Shown piece after piece: positions 24,901 to 33,112 of a DNA stretch of 54,336 nt; the first letter of the stretch is position 1, and every line of letters starts with the position of its first letter. The DNA is from Microbacteriaceae bacterium. GTDB taxonomy: Bacteria; Actinomycetota; Actinomycetes; Actinomycetales; Microbacteriaceae. Location of the stretch: NCBI GenBank assembly GCA_025352325.1, contig JANXTR010000001.1, forward strand, positions 1 to 54,336, in the 5' to 3' direction. A program made the translations under genes and the position numbers. The notes beneath the pieces are model-generated. The model did no database searches. It saw nothing but the letters and a program-made list of their open reading frames with translations, and was not told the origin of the DNA.

Positions 24901-26408
24901 TCGGTCTCGCCACACGTCTCGACCGCCTACTCGGCCGGGTCACCATGTACGGGCTGGTGATCATCTGCCTCGTCGTGATCGGCGTCGTGGCCCTGCTGCT
25001 GATGGTCGTGGGCCAAATCGGGTACTCGCCGTTCGCCCTGCTCGCCACGGCGAGCGTGCTACTCGTCTTCAGCTACCTGGCGAACGGCTTCGCCGGGCTC
25101 GTCTTCCGCACCCGACCGCAGCTGAGCTCGACGGCCATCACGGCGCTGCTGCTGCTCTTCATCCTCCAGCCCTCCCTCGACCCGCTCCGCCTCGCCGGCG
25201 CCGCCCTGGCCGCCATGGTTGCTGTGCTGGCGAAGTACCTGCTGGCGGTGCGCGGCCGCCACATCTTCAATCCCGCCGCGATCGGTGCCTTCGTCGCGGT
25301 GCTCACCGGCCTGAACTTCAGCTTCTGGTGGGTCGCGACGCCGGTGCTGCTGCCGTTCGTGGTCGTGGGCGGGTTCCTGGTGCTCTGGCGAACCCGCCGC
25401 CTCCCGCTCGCCGGGGTCTTCCTGGTGGTTGTCGCTCTCGGGATCGCCGTGCGCAACGCCCTGTTCGGAGCGCCGTTCCTCGACAGTCTTGGCACCGCAT
25501 TCCTGTCGTATCCGATCGTCTTCTTCGCCTGCTTCATGCTCGATGAGCCCCTGACCCTGCCGCCGCGGCGCTGGCAGCAACTGCTCGAGGCCGCGGTGGT
25601 GGGCGTCGTCTTCGTGATCCCGTTCTCGTTCGGCAACTTCGGTTCGACCCCGGAGTTCGCCCTGCTGGTCGGCAATCTGCTCGCCTTCTTCTTCGGGCAG
25701 CGCCGCGGCATCCGACTCGACTACCTCGGGCGGTCGCAGCTCACCCCGACCAGCTGGCAGTTCGAGTTCCGGCCCCACGCGCCGGTAGCGTTCCTGCCCG
25801 GCCAGTACATGGAGCTGTCGCTCCCCCACGGCAAGACCGACGCGCGCGGCTGGCGGCGCGTGTTCAGCATCGCCGCGGCGCCCGGGGGCGACATCCGGTT
25901 CGGGATGCGCGTGCCGGAACGCTCGAGCAGCTTCAAGTCAGCGTTGCTTGCCCTCGAACCGGGCACGACCGTCTCCGCCACCTCGGTGAGCGGGGACTTC
26001 CTGCTACCGAAGGACGCCGCGCGACCCCTACTGCTCGTCGCGGCCGGGATCGGCATCACGCCGTTCGTTAGCCAGCTCGAGCACCTCACCGCGCGCGGCG
26101 AGAAGCGCGACATCGTGCTGCTCTACTCGGTCACCAACACCGACGACATCGCGTTCGGCGAGGTGCTGCGCGCGGCGGACTGCCGGGTCGTGGTGCTCTC
26201 ACCGACGCGTCCCGCTGAGCTGCCGTCCGGGTGGTCGTGGGCGGGCGAGGGGGTGCTGAGCGCCGAGATGATCCGCACGGCCGTGCCGGATGCCGCGTCC
26301 CGGACGACCTACCTGTCCGGGTCGCCCGAGCTCGTCGCCGGTCTCGAGCGTGCGCTTCACGCCGACGGCGTGAAGCGGATCGTCACCGACGTGTTCATCG
26401 GCTACTGA
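24897..26408 (+). CDS. NqrB/RnfD-like membrane domain fused to an NAD(P)H-flavin reductase
   Basis: 503 residues. Residues 1-270 hold about nine helices with the NqrB/RnfD pattern (GRHIFNPAAIGAFV, FACFMLDEPLTLPPRR). Residues about 275-503 are a ferredoxin-reductase-like module: FLPGQYMELSLPH and RRVFSIAAAP for FAD, LLLVAAGIGITPFVSQLEHL for NAD(P), and a C-terminal YLSGSPELVAGLER. No SGAT flavin site is seen in the membrane part. It would move electrons from cytoplasmic NAD(P)H across the membrane to the FMN lipoprotein encoded two genes upstream. Confidence 0.88.
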   Translation: MIGLATRLDRLLGRVTMYGLVIICLVVIGVVALLLMVVGQIGYSPFALLATASVLLVFSYLANGFAGLVFRTRPQLSSTAITALLLLFILQPSLDPLRLAGAALAAMVAVLAKYLLAVRGRHIFNPAAIGAFVAVLTGLNFSFWWVATPVLLPFVVVGGFLVLWRTRRLPLAGVFLVVVALGIAVRNALFGAPFLDSLGTAFLSYPIVFFACFMLDEPLTLPPRRWQQLLEAAVVGVVFVIPFSFGNFGSTPEFALLVGNLLAFFFGQRRGIRLDYLGRSQLTPTSWQFEFRPHAPVAFLPGQYMELSLPHGKTDARGWRRVFSIAAAPGGDIRFGMRVPERSSSFKSALLALEPGTTVSATSVSGDFLLPKDAARPLLLVAAGIGITPFVSQLEHLTARGEKRDIVLLYSVTNTDDIAFGEVLRAADCRVVVLSPTRPAELPSGWSWAGEGVLSAEMIRTAVPDAASRTTYLSGSPELVAGLERALHADGVKRIVTDVFIGY

Positions 26409-26471
26409 GCCGAACGCTCAGCGGCAGTCGGCTAGCGTGGGGCGATCGCTCGCGTCCGAAAGGCTTCCCCC

Positions 26472-26897
26472 GTGTTCGTGCCTCGCACCCTTTTGACCGC
26501 CGCCACCGCTGTGGCGGTGACCGGCCTGCTGCTCGCCGGCTGCTCCGCCGGCACGACCGCGAGCACGCAATCGACCACGCAGGCGTGCGAGGTGCTCGCG
26601 TCCGATCTGCAGAGCAACGCAAGCACGCTCACGACGGCCTTCTCGAACATCCAGACCGACCCGAAAACCGCGGAGGCTGCGCTCGCCAAGTTCGGTGCCG
26701 CGCTGAAGAAGTCGACGGGCAAGGTCAACAACGTGAAGATCAAGGCGGCCGCCACCGCCGCCTCGAACGCCGTCAGCAGCATGGACTCCGACCTCAAGGC
26801 CTACGTCAAGGACAAGACCGACACGGCCGGGCTCGCGGCGAGCGGCAGCAAGGTGCAGACTACGATCACCAAGCTCGGCACGCTCTGCAGCGCGTAG
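26472..26897 (+). CDS. Small secreted lipoprotein
   Basis: 141 residues. Signal peptide and lipobox LLLAGC (Cys near 24), then a helical, Ala/Lys/Thr-rich domain bounded by cysteines at about 39 and 139 (QACEVL and TLCSA) that may pair. A TAGCGT -10-like box lies at 26432. GTG start 26472. The family is not recognised; similar small helical lipoproteins are common in this group of actinobacteria. Confidence 0.7.
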   Translation: MFVPRTLLTAATAVAVTGLLLAGCSAGTTASTQSTTQACEVLASDLQSNASTLTTAFSNIQTDPKTAEAALAKFGAALKKSTGKVNNVKIKAAATAASNAVSSMDSDLKAYVKDKTDTAGLAASGSKVQTTITKLGTLCSA

Positions 26898-26906
26898 CGT
26901 TCAGCC

Positions 26907-27557
26907 ATGCAGGGAGTCGATGAGCCGGATCCACGCGGGCGCGTCAACCTGCACCTGTCCGGGCTCGACCTCGATCGCAATCCGGATGTCGCGGTGCGCG
27001 AGGTGCGCGTGCTGGCGTCGAACTGGCACGTGCTGCGCACCACGCGGTTCGACGAGCGCCAGCCCGACGGCACGTGGATCTCGAAGCAGGCCGAGACCTA
27101 CGACCGCGGAAACGGGGCGACAATCCTGCTATACGACATCGCTCGCCGTACGGTGCTGCTCACACGGCAGTTCCGCTTCCCCGCGTATGTGAACGGGCAT
27201 CCGGACGGGATGCTCCTCGAGACCGCTGCGGGCCTGCTCGACGAGGACGACGCCGAGACCGCCGTCCGGCGCGAGGCGATGGAGGAGACGGGGCACGAAC
27301 TGGACGAGGTCCAGCATGTCTTCGACGCCTACATGAGCCCCGGCTCGGTCACCGAACGCGTGCATTTCTTCGCGGCACCCTTCGACGCGGGCACCCGTCG
27401 CACGGCGGGCGGCGGGCTCGCCGAGGAGGGCGAGCGCATCGACCTCGTCGAGCTCGACATCGACGACGCCCTCGCCGCGATCGGCTCGGGCATCGTCGAC
27501 GGCAAGACGATCATGCTGCTGCAGTGGGCCGCGCTGAGCGGCCCGTTCCGCCGCTGA
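26907..27557 (+). CDS. Nudix hydrolase, NudK-like
   Basis: 216 residues. The Nudix box GLLDEDDAETAVRREAMEET lies near residues 110-129 and has the full GX5EX7REUXEEXGU pattern. YDRGNGATILLYDIARRTVLLTRQ and the MSPGSVTERVHFF loop are typical of the NudK/ADP-ribose pyrophosphatase branch, which cleaves GDP-mannose or ADP-sugars. It begins 9 bases after the lipoprotein gene, so they may share a message. Substrate assignment is by family only. Confidence 0.87.
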   Translation: MQGVDEPDPRGRVNLHLSGLDLDRNPDVAVREVRVLASNWHVLRTTRFDERQPDGTWISKQAETYDRGNGATILLYDIARRTVLLTRQFRFPAYVNGHPDGMLLETAAGLLDEDDAETAVRREAMEETGHELDEVQHVFDAYMSPGSVTERVHFFAAPFDAGTRRTAGGGLAEEGERIDLVELDIDDALAAIGSGIVDGKTIMLLQWAALSGPFRR

Positions 27558-27609
27558 GCCGATCGATCAGGCCAGCACGACGGCCGAGACGGCCGCCGCG
27601 GCGTCTCGC

Positions 27610-27633
27610 GCGAAGGCCGGAAATGGCCTTCGC
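27610..27633. terminator. Bidirectional terminator hairpin between Nudix gene and icd
   Basis: Perfect 9-bp arms GCGAAGGCC and GGCCTTCGC with loop GGAAAT, located between convergent genes and directly after the icd stop. There is no long T-run, as is usual in high-GC actinobacteria. Confidence 0.65.
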
Positions 27634-27635
27634 CG

Positions 27636-28865
27636 CTAAGCGAGTCGCGCGTGCAGGTTCTCGTCGAGCGACGCGAGGAACTCCTCGGTCGTCTGCCAGG
27701 CCTGGTCTGGCCCGACGAGCGCCGCGAGGTCCTTCGTCATCTTGCCGCTCTCGACGGTCTCGATGACGACCTCCTCGAGAGCGGTCGCGAAGTCGATCAG
27801 CGGCTGGTTGCCGTCCAGCTTGCCGCGGTGCTGCAGACCGCGCGTCCAGGCGTAGATCGAGGCGATCGGGTTCGTCGAGGTCGGCTTGCCCTGCTGGTAC
27901 TGGCGGTAGTGCCGCGTGACGGTTCCGTGCGCGGCCTCCGCCTCGACGATGGCACCATCGGGGGTGGTCAGCACGCTCGTCATGAGGCCGAGCGATCCGA
28001 AGCCCTGGGCGACGGTGTCGGACTGCACGTCGCCGTCGTAGTTCTTGGTGGCCCAGACGTAGCCGCCCTCCCACTTCATGGCGCTGGCGACCATGTCGTC
28101 GATCAGGCGGTGCTCGTAAGTCAGGCCAGCCGCGTCGTACTGCTCCTTGAACTCGGCCTCGAAGATCTCCTGGAAGATGTCCTTGAAGCGACCGTCGTAT
28201 GCCTTCAGGATCGTGTTCTTGGTCGAGAGGTACACCGGGTAGTTGCGGGCGAGGCCATAGTTCAGCGAGGCGCGCGCGAAGTCGCAGATCGAGGCATCCA
28301 GGTTGTACATGGCCATCGCCACGCCTGACCCCGGCGCCTGGAAGACCTCGAAGCTCTGGGCCTCGCTTGCCACGCCATCGACGGGGTCGGGCTGGAACGA
28401 GATGGTCAGCGTGCCCTTTCCCTCGAAGCGGAAGTCGGTCGCACGGTACTGGTCACCGAAGGCGTGACGGCCGATGATGATCGGCTTGTTCCAGCCCGGC
28501 ACCAGGCGCGGGATGTTGCTGATGATGATCGGCTCGCGGAAGATCACGCCACCGAGGATGTTGCGGATCGTGCCATTCGGGCTCTTCCACATCTTCTTCA
28601 GGCCGAACTCCTCGACGCGGGCCTCGTCGGGGGTGATGGTGGCGCACTTGACGCCGACGCCGTGCTTCTGGATGGCGTGGGCCGCGTCGATGGTGACCTG
28701 GTCGTCGGTCGCGTCGCGGTTCTCAATGCCGAGGTCGTAGTACTCAAGGTCGATGTCGAGGTACGGGTGGATGAGGCGGTCCTTGATGAACTGCCAGATG
28801 ATGCGGGTCATCTCGTCGCCGTCGAGCTCGACGACCTTGCCCTCGACCTTGATTTTGTTGACCAC
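27636..28865 (-). CDS. icd: NADP-dependent isocitrate dehydrogenase, eukaryote-like type
   Basis: 409 residues. It oxidatively decarboxylates isocitrate to 2-oxoglutarate in the TCA cycle. The homodimeric, eukaryote-like subtype is shown by [19 protein letters not shown] at the start, the substrate loop [14 protein letters not shown] near residue 95, [17 protein letters not shown] near 245 and [17 protein letters not shown] near 305. It stands alone, with a short promoter region shared with a divergent acetyltransferase gene. Confidence 0.96.
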   Translation of the reverse strand: MVNKIKVEGKVVELDGDEMTRIIWQFIKDRLIHPYLDIDLEYYDLGIENRDATDDQVTIDAAHAIQKHGVGVKCATITPDEARVEEFGLKKMWKSPNGTIRNILGGVIFREPIIISNIPRLVPGWNKPIIIGRHAFGDQYRATDFRFEGKGTLTISFQPDPVDGVASEAQSFEVFQAPGSGVAMAMYNLDASICDFARASLNYGLARNYPVYLSTKNTILKAYDGRFKDIFQEIFEAEFKEQYDAAGLTYEHRLIDDMVASAMKWEGGYVWATKNYDGDVQSDTVAQGFGSLGLMTSVLTTPDGAIVEAEAAHGTVTRHYRQYQQGKPTSTNPIASIYAWTRGLQHRGKLDGNQPLIDFATALEEVVIETVESGKMTKDLAALVGPDQAWQTTEEFLASLDENLHARLA

Positions 28866-28934
28866 GTACGTAACCTTTCGACAGGAAAAACCCCGTTGTT
28901 CAGGGCCGTAGACAACCCTAGCGCGTTTCGGAAG

Positions 28935-28952
28935 TATCTTGACATCGAGATA
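28935..28952. promoter_or_regulatory. Palindrome between icd and the acetyltransferase gene
   Basis: TATCTTGACATCGAGATA: 9-bp half-sites matching at 7 of 9 positions, and containing a TTGACA -35-like hexamer on the plus strand. It lies about 70 bases before icd and 39 before the acetyltransferase start. The regulator is not identified. Confidence 0.4.
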
Positions 28953-28990
28953 CCTGGTCGGATCGGGGTCGAGCGGGTTAGCCTGTGTCC

Positions 28991-29443
28991 ATGGCGGACC
29001 TGACCTTGCAGGAGTTGACGGCGCAGACGATCGTCGTGGCCAACGGCCTGACGCTCAAGCCCGGCCAGGAGGACTTCCTCCACCCGGAGACATACACGCA
29101 CTCCGAGGAACAGCTCGATCCGAGCGGCTCCTGGCCCCGCGTCGTGATGGACGGCGACCGCGTCGTCGGCTACATCATGGGCGCGTTCGATGCCGACGCC
29201 CGCGAGGACTACCTGCGCGCAGCGCTCTGGCGCATCGAGGTCGCCGACGGTGCCCAGGGCATGGGTGTGGGCCGCTTCGCCGTGGATGCCTTCGCTGGCG
29301 AGGCACGCGCCCGCGGCTTCGACCGCGCGACGGTGGTCTGGGCCGGCGGCGAGGACGGGCCAGAGAAGTTCTTTCAAGCGGTCGGGTTCCAGATCGTCGG
29401 GCAGACCCCGTACGGCGAGAACCTGGGCGCCCTGCAGCTCTAG
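28991..29443 (+). CDS. GNAT acetyltransferase
   Basis: 150 residues. Acetyl-CoA motif is visible as [20 protein letters not shown] near residue 77, followed by [18 protein letters not shown] typical of the GNAT C-terminal strand. Substrate unknown; the layout resembles spermidine/amino-acid acetyltransferases. ATG 28991 lies 6 bases after a TAGCCT -10 box, which suggests a leaderless message; GTG 28985 is the alternative. Confidence 0.8.
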   Translation: MADLTLQELTAQTIVVANGLTLKPGQEDFLHPETYTHSEEQLDPSGSWPRVVMDGDRVVGYIMGAFDADAREDYLRAALWRIEVADGAQGMGVGRFAVDAFAGEARARGFDRATVVWAGGEDGPEKFFQAVGFQIVGQTPYGENLGALQL

Positions 29444-29470
29444 TGGCCCTGCTCTAGTGACCTTGCTCTT

Positions 29471-29779
29471 GTGACCTTGCCCAGCCAGGACTTCGTCTCG
29501 CGCGTGCTCGACGTCGTCGCGGCGATCCCGGAGGGCATGGTCATGAGCTACGGCGACGTCGCCGCCGCGATCGGGTCGCGGGCGGCGCGGGGCGTCGGGC
29601 AGGTGATGGCCTACTACGGCTCGGATGTGCCGTGGTGGCGGGTGGTGCGGGCCTCCGGGCACGCCGTGGCCGATCATGAGGCGCGGGCACTGGCGCATTA
29701 CCGCGGCGAGAACACGCCGCTGAAGTGGTCGGGCGAGTTCTTCCGCGTCGATCTCACTCGCGCTCGCTACATCCCCTGA
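29471..29779 (+). CDS. Alkyltransferase-like (ATL) protein, Cys replaced by Trp
   Basis: 102 residues with the MGMT DNA-binding fold: VMSYGDVAAAIGSRAARGVGQ carries the recognition helix. The PCHRV active site of O6-alkylguanine transferases reads PWWRVVRASG, so Cys is absent and no alkyl transfer is possible. ATL proteins bind alkylated guanine and hand it to nucleotide excision repair. GTG start 29471; the short upstream DNA repeats GTGACCTTGC-like words (29456-29480). Confidence 0.88.
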   Translation: MTLPSQDFVSRVLDVVAAIPEGMVMSYGDVAAAIGSRAARGVGQVMAYYGSDVPWWRVVRASGHAVADHEARALAHYRGENTPLKWSGEFFRVDLTRARYIP

Positions 29780-29882
29780 CCTTCCGTCTACCTCGGCTTT
29801 CAGCGGATCAACGGCTGACCGAGCTGCAGTGCGGCTCCGCATCGCGCCCATCCGCTCGAAGCCGCGGCGGGTGCGGAGACGA

Positions 29883-29921
29883 CGAAGGCGCCGTTCCCGC
29901 GAACGAGAGACGGCGCCTTCG
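29883..29921 (-). terminator. Terminator after rplL
   Basis: Perfect 12-bp arms CGAAGGCGCCGT and ACGGCGCCTTCG with a 15-base loop, about 45 bases past the rplL stop on the minus strand. The T-run is weak (TCGTCGTCT). Confidence 0.7.
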
Positions 29922-29966
29922 CGCACAGCGGGCGTAGTGCTGTCTGAACAGCTCGCCCGCGAAGAA

Positions 29967-30353
29967 CTACTTGAGGGTGATCGTCGCGCCGGCCGCTTCG
30001 AGAACAGCCTTGGCCTTTTCGGCGGCTTCCTTGTTGGCGCCCTCGAGCACCGTGGAGGGAGCCGAGTCAACGAGGGCCTTCGCCTCGCCGAGGCCGAGGC
30101 TGGTGAGGGTGCGCACCTCCTTGATGACCTGGATCTTCTTCTCGCCCGCGGCCTCGAGGATGACGTCGAAGGAATCCTTCTCCTCGACCTCTTCGACGGG
30201 GGCGGCAGCGCCGCCACCGGCAGCGGCGACGGCGACCGGCGCGGCGGCGGTGACCTCGAAGGTCTCCTCGAACTTCTTGACGAAGTCGCTGAGCTCGATG
30301 AGCGAGAGCTCCTTGAACGCGTTGAGCAGCTCGTCAGTGCTGAGCTTTGCCAT
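29967..30353 (-). CDS. rplL: 50S ribosomal protein L7/L12
   Basis: 128 residues. N-terminal dimer domain ([20 protein letters not shown]), Ala/Gly hinge, and the factor-binding C-terminal domain ([27 protein letters not shown]). It forms the ribosome stalk with L10, encoded 57 bases upstream in the same message. Confidence 0.98.
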   Translation of the reverse strand: MAKLSTDELLNAFKELSLIELSDFVKKFEETFEVTAAAPVAVAAAGGGAAAPVEEVEEKDSFDVILEAAGEKKIQVIKEVRTLTSLGLGEAKALVDSAPSTVLEGANKEAAEKAKAVLEAAGATITLK

Positions 30354-30410
30354 TTCTAACTCCTAGTTGCTTGTGGATCTGGTGGGTGTGTGGATCGTCG
30401 AAGAGGACGA

Positions 30411-30926
30411 TCAGCTCGCGGATTCCTGCTTCTCGCGCAGCGCGTCGACCGTGCGAACGGCCTTCGACAGCGGCGCCTGGAACAGGTAGGCAGCTCCGAA
30501 CAGGGGAGCCTTGAAGAGGCCTGCCAGCTTGGCCAGCAGCACCTCACGGCTCTCCAGGTCGGCGAGCTTGCCCACCTCTTCCGCGGTGAGCGGGGCGCCA
30601 TCGAAATAGCCGCCCTTCACCACGAGCAGGGGGTTGGCCTTGGAGAAGTCACGCAGGGCCTTGGCCACGGTCACGGTGTCACCGTGCACGAATGCGATGG
30701 CCGACGGGCCAGCGAGTTCGTCGTCGAAAGCGGTGATGCCCGCTTCGTTCGCCGCGATCTTGGTCAGCGTGTTCTTCACCACGGCATAGCTCGCGTTCTC
30801 ACGGATCGTTCCGCGCAGCTGCTTCAGCTGCGCGACCGTGAGGCCGCGGTACTCGGTGAGCACGACCGCGTTCGAGTTGCGGAACAAATCCGTCAGCTCG
30901 GCGACCGTTGCTTCCTTGTTCGCCAT
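30411..30926 (-). CDS. rplJ: 50S ribosomal protein L10
   Basis: 171 residues: [19 protein letters not shown] start, [40 protein letters not shown]10 anchors the L7/L12 stalk. ATG 30926 follows AGGAAAGAG. The frame is open 74 codons further upstream, but that DNA is the structured L10 leader. Together with rplL it is regulated as one unit, apart from rplK-rplA 10 kb away. Confidence 0.98.
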   Translation of the reverse strand: MANKEATVAELTDLFRNSNAVVLTEYRGLTVAQLKQLRGTIRENASYAVVKNTLTKIAANEAGITAFDDELAGPSAIAFVHGDTVTVAKALRDFSKANPLLVVKGGYFDGAPLTAEEVGKLADLESREVLLAKLAGLFKAPLFGAAYLFQAPLSKAVRTVDALREKQESAS

Positions 30927-30968
30927 GGCGCTCTTTCCTGGTTGGTATTCATGGATGCGTGGCCGCAA

Positions 30969-31003
30969 CAAAAAAGCTCCGACGCACGAGGCGCACGGAG
31001 CTT
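30969..31003 (-). terminator. Attenuator hairpin of the L10 leader
   Basis: On the minus strand AAGCTCCG and CGGAGCTT flank a GC-rich loop and are followed by TTTTTT, one of the few classic T-runs in the window. Its place between promoter and rplJ is that of the L10-leader attenuator. Confidence 0.75.
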
Positions 31004-31075
31004 CATACCTGGGCTGCTCCTTGAAGCACTGCCAGACACTGACTTCACACACCTGCGCGGGGTTTGGACCGTCGA
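31001..31075 (-). ncRNA. L10 (rplJL) leader, ribosomal-protein binding region
   Basis: The minus-strand leader contains CCGCGCAGGTGTGTGAAGTC and a stretch GGAGCAGCCCAGGTATGAAG that can pair with the arm of the attenuator. In many bacteria the L10-L12 complex binds such a leader to reduce rplJL expression. Recognised from position and partial motifs; boundaries are approximate. Confidence 0.6.
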
Positions 31076-31180
31076 ACTCCTGAGAGAACGGCGGAGACCA
31101 GCGGTCTACGGCCTCGACCAGACTACGCGAGGTCGGCGGTGGAGGCAAACCCGCATGTCGCAGCGGCCTACCATCGCCAG

Positions 31181-31981
31181 ATGCGCGGTCTCGAAGTGGT
31201 GCGATGGGTCGGAGGGAGCACGGTCGTGCTCCGGCAAGACATCGCCCTCAACTACGAGGCGCCGTTCCTCTTCCTGCTGCTCGGTGCGGATCGGGCGCTG
31301 CTACTCGACACCGGCGCCACAGCCGACCCGGCGCGGTTCGGGCTGCGCGACGCCGTCGACGAGCTCATCGGCACCGACACCGAATTGATCGTCTCCCACA
31401 GCCACGCCCACGGCGATCACGTCGCCGCCGACGGGCAGTTCGTGGACCGCCCGCACACCACGACGGTCGGCCACACGGCCGAGCAGGTCGCGGCGTTCTT
31501 CGGGGTCGACGCCTGGCCAACCGGCTCGGGCGCCGTCGACCTCGGCGGACGCGTCCTGACCGTGTTGCCAATCCCCGGCCACCATCCAGCCTCGATCGCG
31601 ATCCACGACCCGGCGACCTCGCTGCTGCTCACCGGGGACACCGTCTATCCGGGACGGCTGTACGTGCGCGACTTCCCCGCGTTTCTCGCCTCACTCGACC
31701 GGCTCTGCGACTTCGCCGACACGCACCCGGTGGAGCAGATACTCGGGGCGCACATCGAGATGTCGACCACGCCGTTCCGCGACTTCCCGCTCGGCTCGGT
31801 GCGGCATCCGGCTGAGCAGACGCTGGCGATGACCGTCGCGCAACTGCATGAGATCCGAGATGCGGCGCGCTCGGTCGCCGACTCCCCCGGCGCCCACCGA
31901 TTCGCCGACTTCGCGATCTGGAACGGACCGAGCCGCGGTGCTCTCGCCTGGCAGCTCGTGCGGCGAGCGTTACGCCGCTAG
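31181..31981 (+). CDS. MBL-fold metallo-hydrolase
   Basis: 266 residues. Metal motif [16 protein letters not shown] near residue 69 (HxHxDH pattern), later [22 protein letters not shown] and a final AHIEMS histidine complete the binuclear site. Substrate unknown; the fold covers lactonases, thioesterases and glyoxalase II. ATG 31181 is chosen because upstream codons lie in the rplJ promoter region. It overlaps the convergent next gene by 4 bases at their stops. Confidence 0.82.
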   Translation: MRGLEVVRWVGGSTVVLRQDIALNYEAPFLFLLLGADRALLLDTGATADPARFGLRDAVDELIGTDTELIVSHSHAHGDHVAADGQFVDRPHTTTVGHTAEQVAAFFGVDAWPTGSGAVDLGGRVLTVLPIPGHHPASIAIHDPATSLLLTGDTVYPGRLYVRDFPAFLASLDRLCDFADTHPVEQILGAHIEMSTTPFRDFPLGSVRHPAEQTLAMTVAQLHEIRDAARSVADSPGAHRFADFAIWNGPSRGALAWQLVRRALRR

Positions 31982-33048
31982 ACCTCGTCGGGGTCGACGG
32001 GAGGCTTCCGCGTGCGTGGCGGCGGCTTTGGGACCGGCGGCTTCTGCACCGGCGGCTTCTGCACGCGGGGCCTGCCGGATGCCGCTGCCGAACTCGGAGC
32101 ACGGCTGCCCGGCTTTGATCCGACCTGCTTCGTGACGGGCGTGCCGGTCCTGGCGGCAGCGGGTCGCGCGGCGCGGGGCGCCGGAGCGGGCTTCTCCACG
32201 GCCGTCTCAGGCTTCTCCACGGCCGTCTCGGGCTCGGGCGTCACGACGACGACCTCGGGTTCGGGTTCGGGTTCAGCACCCACCGACCCCGGCTCGAGAG
32301 GAGCCGTCGCATCCGGCCGCGCCGCGACCGCCGCCTTCGGACGCCGGCGACGCGGCGCCAGCAGCGCGATCACGATCACGACGACGATCACGCCGACCGC
32401 GCCGATGGCGAGCCCCAGCCCCGCGTTCGAGCCGGCGGGCGCGACGGCGGGCGCCGTGGCATCCGAGAGTTTCAACGCGTCGACCGGGGTCGGCTTCGAC
32501 AGCCCGGAGCTGCCGGCCACAAGCGGCGTGACGGTCTCGCCGTCGAGCGCGAGCCAGGCGTGCGTCGTCGCATCCCGCACCAGAGCGGACGTCGCCGGGA
32601 CCGCCGCCATTGCGGTCGCGAGCGCGGGAGTCGCGCCGAAGTCGGCGAGTTCTGGAGCGACGGTCTGGGGATTGATCCAGAGTGTGGCGAGCCCGACCGG
32701 CTTGTCGTCGATCGTGATCGGGACGACCCAGGTGTTGGTCAGCTGCACCGGGTGATCGGTCTTAGGGCTGCTCAGCCGCGCCGCCGTCCACTCGTAGACG
32801 CGTGTGATCGGACCGGCTTTCGTCGTCGCATCGAAGTCGACACCCGCACCCGCGGCGTTCTTGCCGTACACGTCGCTCAGACGGGCCACCATGCCGCCGT
32901 CAGCGACGTAGGCCGCAACCTGAGCGGGCACCGAGCCGAGGCTGGCGGATGCCGAGGCTGCGGGCGCGATGGCGAGCGCGCCGACCGCGGCGACCAACCC
33001 GGCCAGCATCACGGCAGATCCGCGATGTAAAGCACGACGGTCGGTCAT
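31978..33048 (-). CDS. Secreted, membrane-anchored protein with a Pro/Glu-rich tail
   Basis: 356 residues. A signal peptide (LAGLVAAVGALAIAPAASASA) precedes an extracellular domain of about 165 residues with WVVPITIDDKPVGLATLWINP. One membrane helix (AIGAVGVIVVVIVIALLAP) with stop-transfer RRRRPK follows. The last about 130 residues are intracellular and low-complexity, with PEPE, AVEKPETAVEKP and QKPPVQKPPVPKPP repeats. No family recognised. Start ATG 33048; a start 16 codons upstream would leave the signal peptide too long. Confidence 0.75.
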   Translation of the reverse strand: MTDRRALHRGSAVMLAGLVAAVGALAIAPAASASASLGSVPAQVAAYVADGGMVARLSDVYGKNAAGAGVDFDATTKAGPITRVYEWTAARLSSPKTDHPVQLTNTWVVPITIDDKPVGLATLWINPQTVAPELADFGATPALATAMAAVPATSALVRDATTHAWLALDGETVTPLVAGSSGLSKPTPVDALKLSDATAPAVAPAGSNAGLGLAIGAVGVIVVVIVIALLAPRRRRPKAAVAARPDATAPLEPGSVGAEPEPEPEVVVVTPEPETAVEKPETAVEKPAPAPRAARPAAARTGTPVTKQVGSKPGSRAPSSAAASGRPRVQKPPVQKPPVPKPPPRTRKPPVDPDEV

Positions 33049-33112
33049 GGGCGGCAGCAGCTCTCGGACGGGGTTCGGGGGACGTTGCCCATCCAATCAT
33101 CCGTTCGACGGA

